Source: Orthonyx spaldingii
Taxonomy: Eukaryota; Chordata; Aves; Passeriformes; Orthonychidae
Direction of reading: 5' to 3'
NCBI GenBank assembly: GCA_013397795.1
Contig: VZTJ01000636.1
Span: forward strand, 1 to 64,000
Length of the DNA stretch: 64,000 nt
The position numbers and the translations under genes are program-made. Of the stretch, positions 32,080-44,116 are shown piece after piece. The notes under the pieces are model-generated. The model saw only the letters and a list, made by a program, of their open reading frames with translations. It was not told the DNA's origin and ran no database searches. Positions within the stretch are counted from its first letter, which is position 1. Each line of letters begins with the position of its first letter.

Positions 32080-35000
32080 ATGGAGAACGCGGAGAACACG
32101 GAGGAGGAGCAGCCCACTGTGGGCAGTGAGGGCGCGGAGCCCGGCGCCGAGAGCGCGGCTGAGGAGCAGCACATGGACTTCAGCACCGAGATCATGAGTG
32201 TCACCGAGATGGAGCAGTCCCCGGACAGCTCCCCCGACCTCAACGAGGACACCACGCAGGAGAGCGAAATCCCAAACATTGAGAGCTTACAGACCACAGA
32301 TAGCGAGGCCGGCTTCCCCCTGGATTTTGACAAGTTTTGGAAAGTAGTAGAGGACAACCCGCAGGATTTCACAGGATGGGTTTATCTGCTGCAGTATGTA
32401 GAGCAGGAGGTCAGTACCTGCCCCTTTCTCCTCAGTCTGCCAGAAATAAATAAACAAAGGAAACTAAAGTCACGGAATTCCAGTGGCAAATGTAGAATGG
32501 ACATCAGGCTGTCATGGATGCTGTTTAAGGCAGCTGTCCTTGCCACTGCTGTCATTTAGTCATAAAATGCCAGGATGGGTTGGAAGGGACCTTAAAGCTC
32601 ATCCAGTTCCACCCCCCTGCCACGTGCAGGGACACCGTCCCTAGCCCGGGTAGTTCAGTGCTAAAATAACAGCGGGCATTTCTACCACACCTAATAATTG
32701 TCTGTAAAATAACCTGCGGCTGTTGCTGAGGGAAGGCCTGATGGTGCTCGCTCTGTGTCTCCCCCAGAACCACTTGCCAGCAGCCAGGAAAGCCTTTGAC
32801 AGGTTTTTCACGCACTACCCCTACTGCTATGGGTACTGGAAGAAGTACGCCGACCTGGAGAAGCGCCACGACAACGTCAAGCAGTCAGACGAGGTACGTA
32901 GGGCCCGGGGCCAGCACTGCCACCAGTCCCAGAGCCAACAATGACTGTCCCACTGCGAGTCATTGGGCTGCCAGTGCCTGCCCTGCACGGCCAGGGCTCG
33001 AGGGACGTGTTTGCACGTGTCACAGCTGTGGCATTTGGAGCTAACGTTCTCTCTCTTTGTTGGCAGGTGCGTTAAACCTCTACAGTTTGTCAAGCTTTGC
33101 AGTGCAAGCCTCTGTATTACACTGCAGCTTAACAAGTAGGGCAGGGCTTTTCTGTCACTTCCATTTATTACTCATTTTCAAAGCAATATAGTTGGTTTGC
33201 TGGTCACAATTGCTCCATCTTATTGCATTTTTGGTCAGACGCTGTCAATGATGCTCTAATGGGTCTGTGCCCTATGGTCTGTACCCCAAAGCCTGCCCAC
33301 ACAACCTGGTCAGAATGCAGGGACCGCTGCGCTTTGAAGATCAAGACTCTGCACGTGGAGATCAGAACATTGCCATGTTCTATCCAACCTCCACCCGAAT
33401 GGTAATGGTAGATTATTTAAACAAAATTCCAGTAATTAGTATTTCTAAGGTTCACCGGATAACACAGTGTTGCCTCTCTCTTAGGACCCCATTAAGGATT
33501 TGAAGTACAGTTCATGTTCTCTTCATAGGTTTATCGCCGAGGGCTTCAGGCAATTCCTCTTAGTGTTGATCTTTGGATACATTATATAAACTTCCTAAAG
33601 GAGACCTTGGACCCTGCTGACCCTGAAACTAACAGTACCATCCGGGGGTGAGTTGGGAGCAGCCGGATACCCACACACACCAGGGGGATCAGGTTATTGT
33701 GCTTTGAAGATAAGGGGCAAATTCACGACAGCCTGGTGTCACTGCAAGGACTTTTACATTAAGAGACGATGGAGCCAAATTCCCTGAGAAGGAGGAGGCA
33801 GTGCAGTGTGGTACAAGGGGCTAAAGTGGTGGATTGAGAGCTTCAGACTGGATGTTAAGAAATACTTAGTGCAGCACTGGGGATCTTGGAATTTAATTGC
33901 TTGGGGTTTCCAGGGCATGGCTAGGATGTGTCTGCTCGCTGTGGCTGGCAGTGGACCTGGTTAAAGGGTTGGAGTAAAGTTTGATCAGAGATCTTAATTG
34001 AACTGGAATTGAATCTGAATCAAGCTGCAGAATTGCTGCACAGCTTTTGGGTGTTACTCTGCTGCAGCAGTGGGTTTGGAGTCTGTACAAGACAAAAATG
34101 GTAAAGGTTGTGTATTTTCCTAATACCTTGTGTTCCTGCAAGTGGCTTTTGCTGTTGCCTTTATTTGTTCAGTTGTGAAAGTGCTGGAGGAAAGAAATTA
34201 ATGTGAGCTTTCTGAATCTCTAGACACCTTGCTGCAGATAGCTGAAAAACACTTGTAAGAATGTAAATAATTAATTTAAGTGGAGTTTCAAGTAAATGAG
34301 GGTGCTCATAACCTTTAATAAGAGCCAGGACTTTCCTTCCTTATTCTGTCCTGGCATCCAGAAACCAGTGTTTTCCAATGATTTCCTTTTCCAGAGCCTA
34401 TGAACATGCAGTGCTGGCTGCTGGGACAGATTTCCGTTCTGACAGACTCTGGGAAATGTATATAAACTGGGAAAATGACCAGGGAAACCTAAGGGAAGTG
34501 ACATCCATCTATGACCGCATCCTGGGAATCCCAACGCAGCTCTACAGCCACCACTTCCAGAGGTAAAGGGAAAACAGGGGGTTCATGCCATGTGAGAGGT
34601 GGGAATATTCACTCTGCACGAGAACTTGAAACAGTTTTATGTAGTTATTTACTTATGTACTCAGACAGTTGGACTGATTTTTGAAAGTGCTGATGCACAC
34701 ATGAGGAATTTGATAAATTCTGTAAATTCTGAGGTTTTGTTGTGGAATAAGGACAGGCCTTGGAAGTGTGGGGAAGAAGAGAGGATGTCTTTGAGAAATC
34801 AGAATGAGCAGTTTTGGACTTTACTACTCGTGCAATGCCCACATGTGGTGAAGCACCAATTTCATTGACTCAGGAGGAATCCTGGTTAAGTTTTAGATGG
34901 TGGAATTCTGCAGTGGTAGGGGGAGGTGGGCAACAACCTCAGTTGAATTACACACAGCCTGCCCCATAACTTCCACAGCTCGCTTGGTGTAGAAAGTAAA

Positions 35001-38000
35001 GTATTTCCTTTATCACTGGTTTTGTCTTCTGCATCTCCTTTCCATGGCAGGGTTCTGCCAGCCTGCCACGCTGCCCTTTGCCTGTGGCAGTGACACTGGT
35101 GAGGGTGGTGGGTGGGGGCAGTTGCATGGTGTGTGAGCTGGCAGCACTCGGTGCCGCTCAGGAGCCACGAAGGGAAGCAGAACCCCTGGGATTGATGGCT
35201 GTGCCCTGTTGGGCAGCAGTGCAGCGTGAAACAGCCCCTCTGCAGAGCCTGCTCTGTGCCTCCCGCTAGGTTTAAAGAGCACATCCAGAACAACCTGCCT
35301 CGAGACTTCCTGACCACGGAGCAGTTTGTGCAGCTGCGCCGGGAGCTGGCGGCCGCCAGCGGCCACAGCGGCGAGGACGGGGACGAGCTGCCCTGCGGCA
35401 CCGAGGACATCACCGACCCCGCCAAGGTACTGCACGGGGGGCATGGCACCCTGCCCTTCCTGGGGCTGGGGTGGGGTTCCACTGCAGCCTCTTGGGCTGT
35501 GCCCAGAAATCAGAAATCTCCTGCACATCAGTGCCCTGCGGCACCGAGGACATCGCTGACCCTGCCAAGGCATCTGCACGGGGGACACGGGCACCCTGTC
35601 CTTCCCTGGGGCTGGGGTGGGGTTCCACTGCAGCCTCTTGGGCTGTGCCCAGAGAGCTCCTGCACATCAGTGCCCTGTGGCTCGTGTGGTAACAGGACAG
35701 CCTCTTCCAGTGCTGGCAGAGGTGTTAAAGAAATGAGTTGGAAACTGAAAGAAGTGATGTACAAACCTTAGGAACAAGCAGTAACTCCAGGTCAGCAGAT
35801 TGGGATCTGTGGTCTAAGAAAGCTCCTCATCAGCAGTGGCCTGGGCAGGTTCAGACTGTTACAGGCCTAGGAAAGCCCGGAGCTGTCCAAAGGAAAACAC
35901 AGACACACTGAAAGTGGGGCTGACGTGGATCCAAATCCATCCTTAATCTCAAATCAGCTTTAGCAGAAGATAAGAACCCGTTGAGCTGCGTGTGCTAAGG
36001 GCCAAGGCTCCGTCAGGCAGCGTCCCAGCCCTTGCCTGGCTGCTTGGGGAGAACACCTGCACGTCACTGTCCTGGAAGCAGTTACAGAGGTGACACCATG
36101 TCTGCCTGTGTGACGTTTTCTAACATTCTGTTCTAGCTAATCACTGAGATAGAGAACATGAGGCACAGAATCATTGAGATCCACCAGGAGATATTTAACC
36201 ACAACGAGCATGAAGTCAGTAAGAGGTGGACGTTTGAGGAAGCGGTAAGTGGGGTCTGTGTGAGGCAGCACGAGCAAGTGCTTGGAAACAGGACTGGGAG
36301 CTGGGAATTCTGTGAAACAGCCTTGACTTAAACTGTTGGGAGTTGAACAGAGACTCAAAGCTGGAACAGTTTCACTTCTCTGCCGTTTTTCTTGTGAGGA
36401 GGCACCTGGCGCTGATGATGTAAAGATCTCTGAGCAGTGCTTGGAGAGAGGCAAGGGGCTGTAATGTTTGGTAAGCCAGTGAGCCCTGAGAGTTAGTGCT
36501 GCCTCTGGGGTGGTGCAAAGGCATGAGGGGATGGAGGGGATTCCCTTTGGAAGGTAAGCCTGTGCTCAGAGGAGAGTGAAATTCCTGTGGTTTTGTGTTT
36601 TAACACTGCACACCTAATCAGGTAACTTCTGTTTTGGACCTCCTACATATTAAAAGTAATTAATTAAACTAATCACTTGATCACTGCTAACATACAACTC
36701 TTGCTGTAGAATTAAGTTGGATTACATTTGAAAAAACAGCTGGAGGTTTTAATTCTCAGTCTTTATAATTTTCTTCCTGGCAAACATGGTTCTTGTTTAA
36801 ATATTGCTTCTTATTTTAAAGAGTCTATTGTGTTACCCAGCTGGGACAGATTTTCAGAGACTCTTTAATGGGTTGGGTGGGTGATTTATAGCACTGGGTT
36901 GGACTGGGCCAGGTGCCTGGACAGCGCAGGAACTCACAGCCAGAGTGTGGAGTCGTTGTCAGTGACTCTGTGCCAGTGAGCTGTGGCAGCAGGGAGCAGA
37001 GCAGGCACAATGTCCCAGGCTCCTGCCTTGGGAAGCCTTGAGCTGCAAATCTGTGCAGCCTGGGAGAACATTGAACTGTGGGCATTGGGCAGGAAGGGTG
37101 TGGGAAGCTGAGTGTCCCCTTGCTCCTGGCCACAGTGTGCTCTGGGTACCAGGAGTGTCTGCTCTGGAGCCCCAAGGGGCTGGGGCTGGCAGGAGCTGAG
37201 TTGTGCAGTGCAGTGTGTCTGTAAAGGACAGCAGTGAGCTGATGGCACGCACCCCACCCAGGGGCTGGGATTGCTTAGAGCTGTGTTTAGCAGGAATGGG
37301 GCTGTGAGCTGGCCAAAATGGCCACAGTGTTGGGTTCCACACCAGGGGTCAGTGAGGAGCATGAAGGGGGGATTGGCTTTAAATTTCAGGTGGCTTTGAA
37401 GAATTGGATTCTCCTCAATTACTGTAAGTTCTTCATCTGTTTGTGTGGGTTTGGATCTGAGAGGGAATTGCAGCACAGGAGAGATGTAATCAAGTGCAAT
37501 TAAAGGCAGTGAGGAAAAGCAAAGGATCTCTGGCAGGATGCCAGGCAAAGCAATTTAAATTTTAACAACACAATGTTTAATTTTCTGTGCTGAGCTCTGT
37601 CCCACCCAGCCCCTCTTGCAGCCATCAATAACAACATGATGGTGCTGAATTCATGATCTTGCTATAAGCAGCTTGATGTAAATATTTAATGGGAAGTGCA
37701 GCTCAGTGCTCTGTCCTTGCTTGTTGTGATTCTCAACCAAACTGTGAGTTGGGTTTGTAGGCTGGGTGCCCACAGTGAGCACTTCCCTTGTGTGGGTGGG
37801 TGTGGGCAGTGTGCAGTGTGTCCCTAATGTCACTGACACGGGGCTGCCTTGGCTCCTTCCCCAGCATCTCCAAACACTTGCACTCCAAAAGCTTCCAAGG
37901 AAAGGAAGTTTCTGGCCTGGAATGTCACTGCAGTAAGTCCCTTGATCCATTCCTGGCTAAGCCTGGTTTGAGCAGATGAGGAGGTGTCCCTGGGGCCCTG

Positions 38001-41000
38001 ACCACTGAAATGGCAGTAACTGAGTATGGATTGTTTGAACCCCCTTGGTGGTGTGTTTGTAATCACCAGTTGCATCCTGTGACTCTTGCAGATCAAGAGG
38101 CCTTACTTTCATGTAAAACCTCTGGAGAAAATTCAGCTGAAAAACTGGAAAGAGTACTTAGAGTTTGAGATAGAGAATGGCACTCACGAGCGAGTCGTGG
38201 TCCTCTTTGAGAGATGTGTCATTTCATGTGCCCTCTATGAGGACTTCTGGATCAAGGTAAGGGAGGCAGTCACGGCTGTGCTGGTGCACACCTGACCTGG
38301 TGACTAACCCTTGTACCCTGTGGAACGTTGTTCATCTATAACTATATCTGTTGCATTAGGAGATGGTCTGCTTGCAACCAGATTTGACTGCTGCATTTGC
38401 CAACTGCGTTGCCTCTCTACGTCCTTCCTTACAGAAACTAGTCTAGTGGTTCCATAAAGGTGCTGAATGGGTTTAAACAAAAGAATTTTATCGTTCTGGC
38501 ATGTTCTTAGAGGCAAATACAAGCTTTAACCTGGCTGGTCTCTGCTCTGTTTCCAACCCTAGTATGCCAAATACATGGAGAACCACAGCATTGAGGGCGT
38601 GAGGCACGTGTACAGCAGGGCCTGCACCATCCACCTGCCCAAGAAGCCCATGGTGCACATGCTGTGGGCAGCCTTCGAGGAGCAGCAGGGTAAGGGCAGC
38701 CCGGCCTCGGGGGGCTCTGCTGGGGGAGCTCTGGGATCTGCCCTGTCCTAAAGCACCTCCCTGCTGTTCCAGGCAACATCGATGAAGCCAGAAGGATCCT
38801 GAAGACGTTTGAGGAGTGCATCCTGGGGCTGGCCATGATCCGCCTGCGCAGGGTGAGCCTGGAGCGCCGCCATGGCAACATGGAGGAGGCGGAGCAGCTG
38901 CTGGAAGACGCTGTCAGGAATGCCAAGTCCATCAGTGAGGCCTCCTTCTATGCCATCAAACTCGCCCGGCACCTCTTCAAAGTGCAGAAGAACCTGCCAA
39001 AGGCAAGAAAAGTGCTGTCAGAAGCCATAGAACTGGACAAAGTATGTGTTCCCTCTCGGCTGTCTTACCCAAAACTCAAACCACCCTGGTGTCTCTCTCT
39101 CTGAAGCGTTGTGTAAAACATGGCAACAGTGATGACAGGAGTTGTAACTGGATGTAATGTCCCATTACTGCATGGAGACAACAGTCCCTCTAAACTGACG
39201 TTGCCATGGTCCCAGCTTGGAAATCTGGAACTTTGCACTCTTTTCCCATCAGAAGCACAATGTGCTTTGCATCTTTATTTTTAGAATCTTAAATGTTCTC
39301 AGTGTGTTCAGTGTTATGGGTGTGGGCAGTGCCTGGTGGGTTTGGGTCAGCACAGGAATACCTGGCACTCAGGTGCTGCCAGCAAAGTGCAGCACCTGGG
39401 TTTGTGCTGTTGGTCACTTCTGGTCTGTTTGTGCAACAAACCAGCCCAGGGAGAAAGGAAAATCCCTTTGTTGCCTGTTGTTGTGTGTATTTATGGGGTG
39501 AATTGTGGGGTGCAAGAGTTAAGTACCTGCTGTGAGGGTCAGGTGTGCACCTCCTAATGCCTGTTTTGCACAGGAAAACACCAAACTGTACCTGAACCTG
39601 CTGGAGATGGAGTACAGTGGTGACCTCAAGCAGAACGAGGAGAACATCCTGAGCTGCTTTGACAAGGCTGTCCATGGCGCCTTGTCCATCAAAATGAGGA
39701 TCACCTTCTCACAAAGAAAAGTGGAATTCCTGGAGGATTTTGGGTCTGATGTGAACAAGTAAGATGTCCCGTGGGCAGTGGCCAAACTGGGGTCCCTGAG
39801 ACAGTGCTGGGAAAAGGGTAGGGTCAGTGGCATCTGTAAAATTGTTTCCTTTGTGCTATCAGCTTTCTAAGGAACAGCTGCTTGTCTAAACCAACCTCCA
39901 AGTGTTAAACAGAAATAGATTTTTAAATAGCAATCTCTTTTTTTCAGATAATTACCCCTTTTTATTTGGAATGCCCAGCACCCCAGTGAGCAGGGCCTTG
40001 CTGCCTGCCAGGTTTTCCTGTGGTTCCCCCTTGTTAAGCCCTGTGAAGGCAGGTGCTCCCCAGAGGGAACTGGATATGTCTGTGACACAGGGGCCTTCGA
40101 GGCTCCTCCCTGGAGCTGCTGCTTGAGGTTTCCAAAACTGCACTGCTTGGATTTTTCAGTGTTCAGCACTATTAGCAACTGTGCACTTGTGTGGGAAGAT
40201 ACATCAGAAATGCAAGTTTTAAATTCAGTGTTACAACACTTTCTTCCTCTTAATTGTCTATTGCTTTTATTTACATTTTGCAGCTAAATAACCCATAAGG
40301 ATTAATGACAAGTCAGTTTTTCTGCTTTGTATGTTTGTAACCATAGCTGTCCTTAAATCCTGCTGCCTCTGCATGGCAGCCAGTCAGTGCAAGTTTGGGA
40401 TCTGAGACAGATCCAACACACGGAATTTTGCAGTTCCTAAATAATCCCAGAGCACAGAATGAGTACAAGGAACTCTTTTCACCTGGAGCACACTGACAGA
40501 AGCAGCAGGTTTTGTGAGAGGCTGCAGATGAAGGGATATTTCAGGGAATATGAATAATGAAGGGATATTTGTGGGAATTTTAACCAGGACTCTCCTGTGC
40601 TGCATTAACCGTACTTGTTCTTCCCTGCTGAATCGGGAAAGGCTGCAGGTTCCTCTTTGGGATTGGAATAATTTTGTGTAATACTCATTTCCAGTATTTA
40701 AATACTGATTCCCACATCTCTGTGCTGCTGTGGGTGGCGTCACCAGCAGGCACTGAAGGAGCAACTGAATCACAAACCACTTCTAGAAAGCTTCTTCTTA
40801 AAGGAACTTGATGAGAAGTGCATCAAGTGTGAGGCAGTTTGGCAGGTTGGGAATTGGAGCTGTTGTGAACAGCACTGGGTTGGCTTTCCCCTGTTTGTGG
40901 TGGGTCTCTCATTGCAATGTATGACACTGCAGTTTGCTGCATTGGCCCAGTTTGGAGCAAGCATTGCTCAGGTGTTTGAGGTGCTTGCCAGGCCTGACTG

Positions 41001-43061
41001 CTGTGCTCTCCCCAGGCTCCTGGACGCCTACGACGAGCACCAGGCGCTGCTGAAGGAGCAGGAGACGCTGAAGCGGCGGGCGGAGAACGGGTACGGAGCG
41101 GGCTGGGAGCTGCCCTGGGCAGGGCTGGGACAGCTGTGGGACAGGCTCTGGGACAGGCTCTGGGACACCTCTGGGAGCAGTGCAGGGAGCAGCCTCACTC
41201 TGGGGGGGTTTATTTAGTCTGTGGATGTATGTACAGGTATTTGTCAGCTTTGAACCTGCTGATGTGAAAACAGAATCACTTTATTTTACTCCTTTAAAGT
41301 GTGTACTAAACAGAGCCGTGCTGCTGCCTTCCATAGCCACAGAATGGTTCACACTGGAAGGGGCATTAAATCCCATCCAGTGCCACCCCCTGCCATGGGC
41401 AGGGACACCTCCCACAGCCCAGGCTGCTCAGAGCTCCCATCCAGCCTGGCCTGGGACACTTCCAGGGATGGAAACATTTTTGGAAAATAAGTTGTTGAGT
41501 CAAACAGTGCTGGTAAAATAACTCAGTGTCTAAGCAGCAACGTGCCTTTTCTGCCTCGGTCTGGGCACCAGCTTTAAACCCAGCCTGTTGTGAAGCACAG
41601 CACAAACTGTCCTTCCCTAGCCCCAGTCCCCTCACCCTGCTGGGCCAGGGCACCCAGCTGGACACAGTTTAAGCTGATCCAGCATTCCCCACCCGAGGAG
41701 ATGCCCCAGGTGCAGCCAAGGCTGTGTTCCCTTGCAGCTCGGAGGAGCCGGATGAGAAGAAGCTGCTGACGGAGGACCCGAGCCTGGCGGCGGCGCAGCT
41801 CATGGACGGGGACATGCAGGTCAGCCAGGCCGCCTACAACTACAACGCCTGGTACCAGGTACGGCCGCGGGGACACGCAGCTCCGGGGGAGAAAACACAG
41901 CCCCTGGGGAGAAAACACAGTCCCTGGGGAGAAAACACAGCTCCTCTGGCTTGCTGAGCCCTCCTGGGCCTGCTCCACAACCTGTGTTGGAGCAAGGTGG
42001 CTGTCCCGTCACACAGGAAGGGGGCAGGGGAGGGCAGCAGGGCTGTGGTGTCTGGACTGGCCTTGGGGTGCCCCTTTCCTGTGTGCCTGGACCTTGACTG
42101 TCTCCAGCCAGTAATTCCTGTAATGGCTCAGAATGGGTTCTGCTGGTACACAGCACAGAAAACGAGCTTGTCCTCTGGGGCACTTCCTCCAGGGCATTTA
42201 GTTTGGAATAGAATTGTTGAGGTTGGAAGAGCCCTCTAAGACCATCCAGTCCAGCTGTTTCCCCAGCAGGGCTGAGGTCACCACTGACCCATGTCCCTAC
42301 TGCCACCTCCAAGTGTTTTTAAATCCATGGAAGTTTTGCTGAAGTGGTTTAATGAGAAGTGTTGATGAGACTGTGCAGAGCCCGCAGAGCTGGGAGAGCA
42401 GCGATGCAGCTGGGGTACAAGCCCTGGTTTGGGATTGCCTGCAGCCAGGCTGGGAATTCTTTCCAGTCAGGCAGTGGGAGGAGTCTCATCCAGCACAGAC
42501 TGTCCAGTGCTAGGCCAGGAAAAATGCCCCGAGTTTTCACACACAGCACTGCAGGAATGGCAGCCCTGGAGCTGAGCCAGGCTGGAGAGCAGGAAAGGTT
42601 CTTCCCCAGAGGGTGCTGGGCACTGCCCAGGCTCCCCAGGGAATGGTCCCGGCCCCGAGGCTGCCAGAGCTCCAGGAGCGTTTGGACAGCGCTCCAGGGA
42701 TGCACAGGGGGGAGTGTTGGGATGATCCCTGTGGGTTCCTCCCAGCTTGGGATGTTTGGATTCTGTGACTTTGTGAGGAGGATCTGTCCTGTGGCTGCAC
42801 AGAACATCCACCCCTGCCTGCCTTGCGCAGGCTGCTGCAGAGGGAATGGCAGGGTTGTCCTGCATTGCCAGGGGTGCTGTGCTGGGCACAGTGGGGCTGG
42901 GGCAGCTCTGTGGGCTGGGCTGGGCTGGGCTGAGCTGAGCTGACTCAGGACAGGGGCTCCCTGTGCAGCCGGGACAGCCTGGCTGATGCTGCTGCTGTGC
43001 TTGGTTCCAGTACAACTACCAGAACGCCTGGAATTACGGACAGTATTACCACACAACTTGA
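32080..43061 (+). CDS. PRPF39: PRPF39 (pre-mRNA processing factor 39), complete CDS
   Basis: Metazoan counterpart of yeast Prp39/Prp42, a U1 snRNP-associated factor acting in 5' splice-site recognition (family knowledge). Coding exons: 32080-32409, 32768-32893, 33529-33647, 34395-34562, 35270-35426, 36137-36244, 38092-38256, 38563-38689, 38773-39041, 39574-39758, 41016-41090, 41738-41858, 43011-43061. The total is 2001 nt, or 666 residues plus TGA, against about 669 in human. ATG at 32080 is the first ATG after the acceptor at 32057 and has a good context (GAGCCATGG). The N-terminus is acidic. The body is made of HAT (half-TPR) repeats with conserved Trp/Tyr pairs, for example NPQDFTGWVYLLQYVEQE, YCYGYWKKYADLEKRHDN and RLWEMYINWEN. 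The C-terminus is Tyr/Asn/Gln-rich, ending in a short NYGQYY-type tail. Exon 5 has a downstream tandem duplication (see findings). Identity and structure are well supported. Confidence 0.96.
32558..32655 (-). mobile_element. CR1 LINE 3' tail
   Basis: Antisense tail in the first PRPF39 coding intron: GGTTGGAAGGGACCTTAAAG onward. Confidence 0.75.
33233..33372 (+). ncRNA. Candidate H/ACA-box snoRNA in a PRPF39 intron
   Basis: This element sits in the intron between 32893 and 33529, on the host strand. A hinge ACACAA (33299-33304) matches the H box ANANNA. Downstream, CTGGTC (33306-33311) pairs with GATCAG (33360-33365), followed by ACA (367-369 of that block) and exactly three bases, as in H/ACA RNAs. 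Inside that arm TGCAG pairs with CTGCA. Upstream, GGGT/ACCC with GCC/GGT forms an apical hairpin, and GG-CAG-C pairs with G-CTG-CC at the base with two mismatches. The length of about 140 nt is typical. I do not recognise the specific family or target, and no search was run. Confidence 0.5.
35391..35690 (+). repeat. About 141-bp tandem duplication including the end of PRPF39 exon 5
   Basis: CCCTGCGGCA-like starts occur at 35391, 35534 and (partial) 35673. The first copy contains the real exon end and GT donor (35426/35427). The second copy contains a diverged exon end and no GT donor. Confidence 0.92.
36245..38091 (+). other. PRPF39 intron between the exons ending 36244 and starting 38092
   Basis: Single-copy-looking intronic DNA of about 1.85 kb. 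I see no CR1 copy, coding exon or RNA gene in it. The long minus-strand open frames at 36.8-37.5 kb lack any recognisable motif. Confidence 0.45.
39759..41015 (+). other. PRPF39 intron between the exons ending 39758 and starting 41016
   Basis: About 1.26 kb of unremarkable intronic sequence with a normal GTAAGA donor and CCCCAG acceptor. No repeat or exon recognised. Confidence 0.45.
41338..41475 (-). mobile_element. CR1 LINE 3' fragment
   Basis: Antisense copy from CACAGAATGGTTCACACTGG to the complement of the cctggaagtgtcc block. Confidence 0.75.
41881..41945. repeat. 20-bp tandem repeat, 3 copies
   Basis: CTGGGGAGAAAACACAGCCC-type units start at 41881, 41901 and 41921, 22 bases inside the PRPF39 intron that follows the exon ending 41858. 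Confidence 0.85.
42200..42330 (-). mobile_element. CR1 LINE 3' fragment (fourth subfamily)
   Basis: Antisense: GGAATAGAATTGTTGAGGTT then accatccagtccagctgttt. Confidence 0.65.
42568..42770 (+). mobile_element. CR1 LINE 3' fragment (second subfamily)
   Basis: More than 90 percent like 2325-2500 by eye; its tail CCCAGCTTGGGATGTTTGG is diverged. Confidence 0.8.
42905..42944. repeat. GGGCT pentanucleotide run
   Basis: A short run of GGGCT and GAGCT units in the last PRPF39 intron. A similar run is at 55541-55566. Confidence 0.7.
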
Positions 43062-43109
43062 TCCCCAGAGGGAGTGGAATTCACTGTGCTGCAGTTTCAA
43101 CAAAGATGG

Positions 43110-43115
43110 AATAAA
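43110..43115 (+). promoter_or_regulatory. PRPF39: Proximal polyadenylation signal of PRPF39
   Basis: AATAAA lies 49 bases after the stop codon and is followed directly by an A-run in the genome. Its use would give a very short 3' UTR. Confidence 0.5.
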
Positions 43116-43672
43116 AAAAAAAATTATATTTTTCTAATTTTGGGCTGTGAAAGAACTGTTGTGCCACCTGCTTTTGGTCCTCTGCATGTGAACCGAGCTG
43201 CTGCTCACCGGGTATGTGTGAAGCAAGATTCGTGTGCTGGTAACTGATAAATGGTCTCTGTACAATTCTCATTTACCATAAATGATTTTTTTTTAATTCC
43301 CTGCACTAATTTATGGAGTATCAGAAGAATTCTCGTCAGTTTCATGATTCCATAATTGAGTGGGTGAAGCTGTGGGGGTTTGGGTTGGTTCTGCCCCAGA
43401 GCTGCTCTGCTGCCCAGGCCTGGCCCCAGGGCTGGAGCCAAGGCTTGTCCTGCTCCCAGCCCAACGTCAGGGAGCTGTGTCAGGATTGGGGCCTTGGCAG
43501 AGCTGCCACACGGGTTCTGTAGTGTGGGAGGGGTCAGGGATTGAAACCACCTTTGTTCTTTTTTAAAAGCACAAACTGTGTTTGGGATGAGTTTTGTATT
43601 TAGAGTTTTTCATGTACACGGTGTGAGCAAAACTTTTTTCATTTTGATCAAAGTGATCATTCCCATTTTTGT

Positions 43673-43678
43673 AATAAA
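43673..43678 (+). promoter_or_regulatory. PRPF39: Distal polyadenylation signal of PRPF39
   Basis: A canonical AATAAA about 610 bases after the stop, preceded by a T-rich AT stretch. It lies 440 bases short of the convergent FKBP3 stop codon, so the two transcripts end very close together. Confidence 0.55.
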
Positions 43679-44116
43679 AGCGAGGAATTCAGTAGCGCTC
43701 TGAGCTTTCTTGGACTGCCTCATTCGAGCCAGGAGGGAGAACGGAATGCCCGAGTTCAGCTCTGGTGCTGTTCACAGGAGGGGCTGTGGCACAGGGGTAC
43801 CTCGGGAAGACCCAGAGCAGAGCTCCTGTCAAACACCATGTGGAGTGGGAATGCTGTGGGATTGGCTTCCAGGACGAAGGGCTGGGAGGGCAGGAGCCCT
43901 GGGCTCTGCAGGGGCAGCACAGACACAAAGAAGGGAGGCACGGGCAGGTACAAACTCGGCTTTAGTGGTGGGGCTGTGGCTGTACAGCAGCGGGGCAGGG
44001 ACAACACTCAGCACTCATCTCCACAGGCACCGCTGCAGGCGGAGCCAGGAGCTACAGCAGCGCCAGCAGGGAGCTCTCTCTGGCAGAAAGGGATTCCCAG
44101 CAGCACAGGGAATTCT

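Noticed and set aside
33795..33860. Possible second MIR head (plus strand) in a PRPF39 intron
   Set aside because: There is only a loose resemblance over about 55 bases without the MIR core, too weak to annotate.
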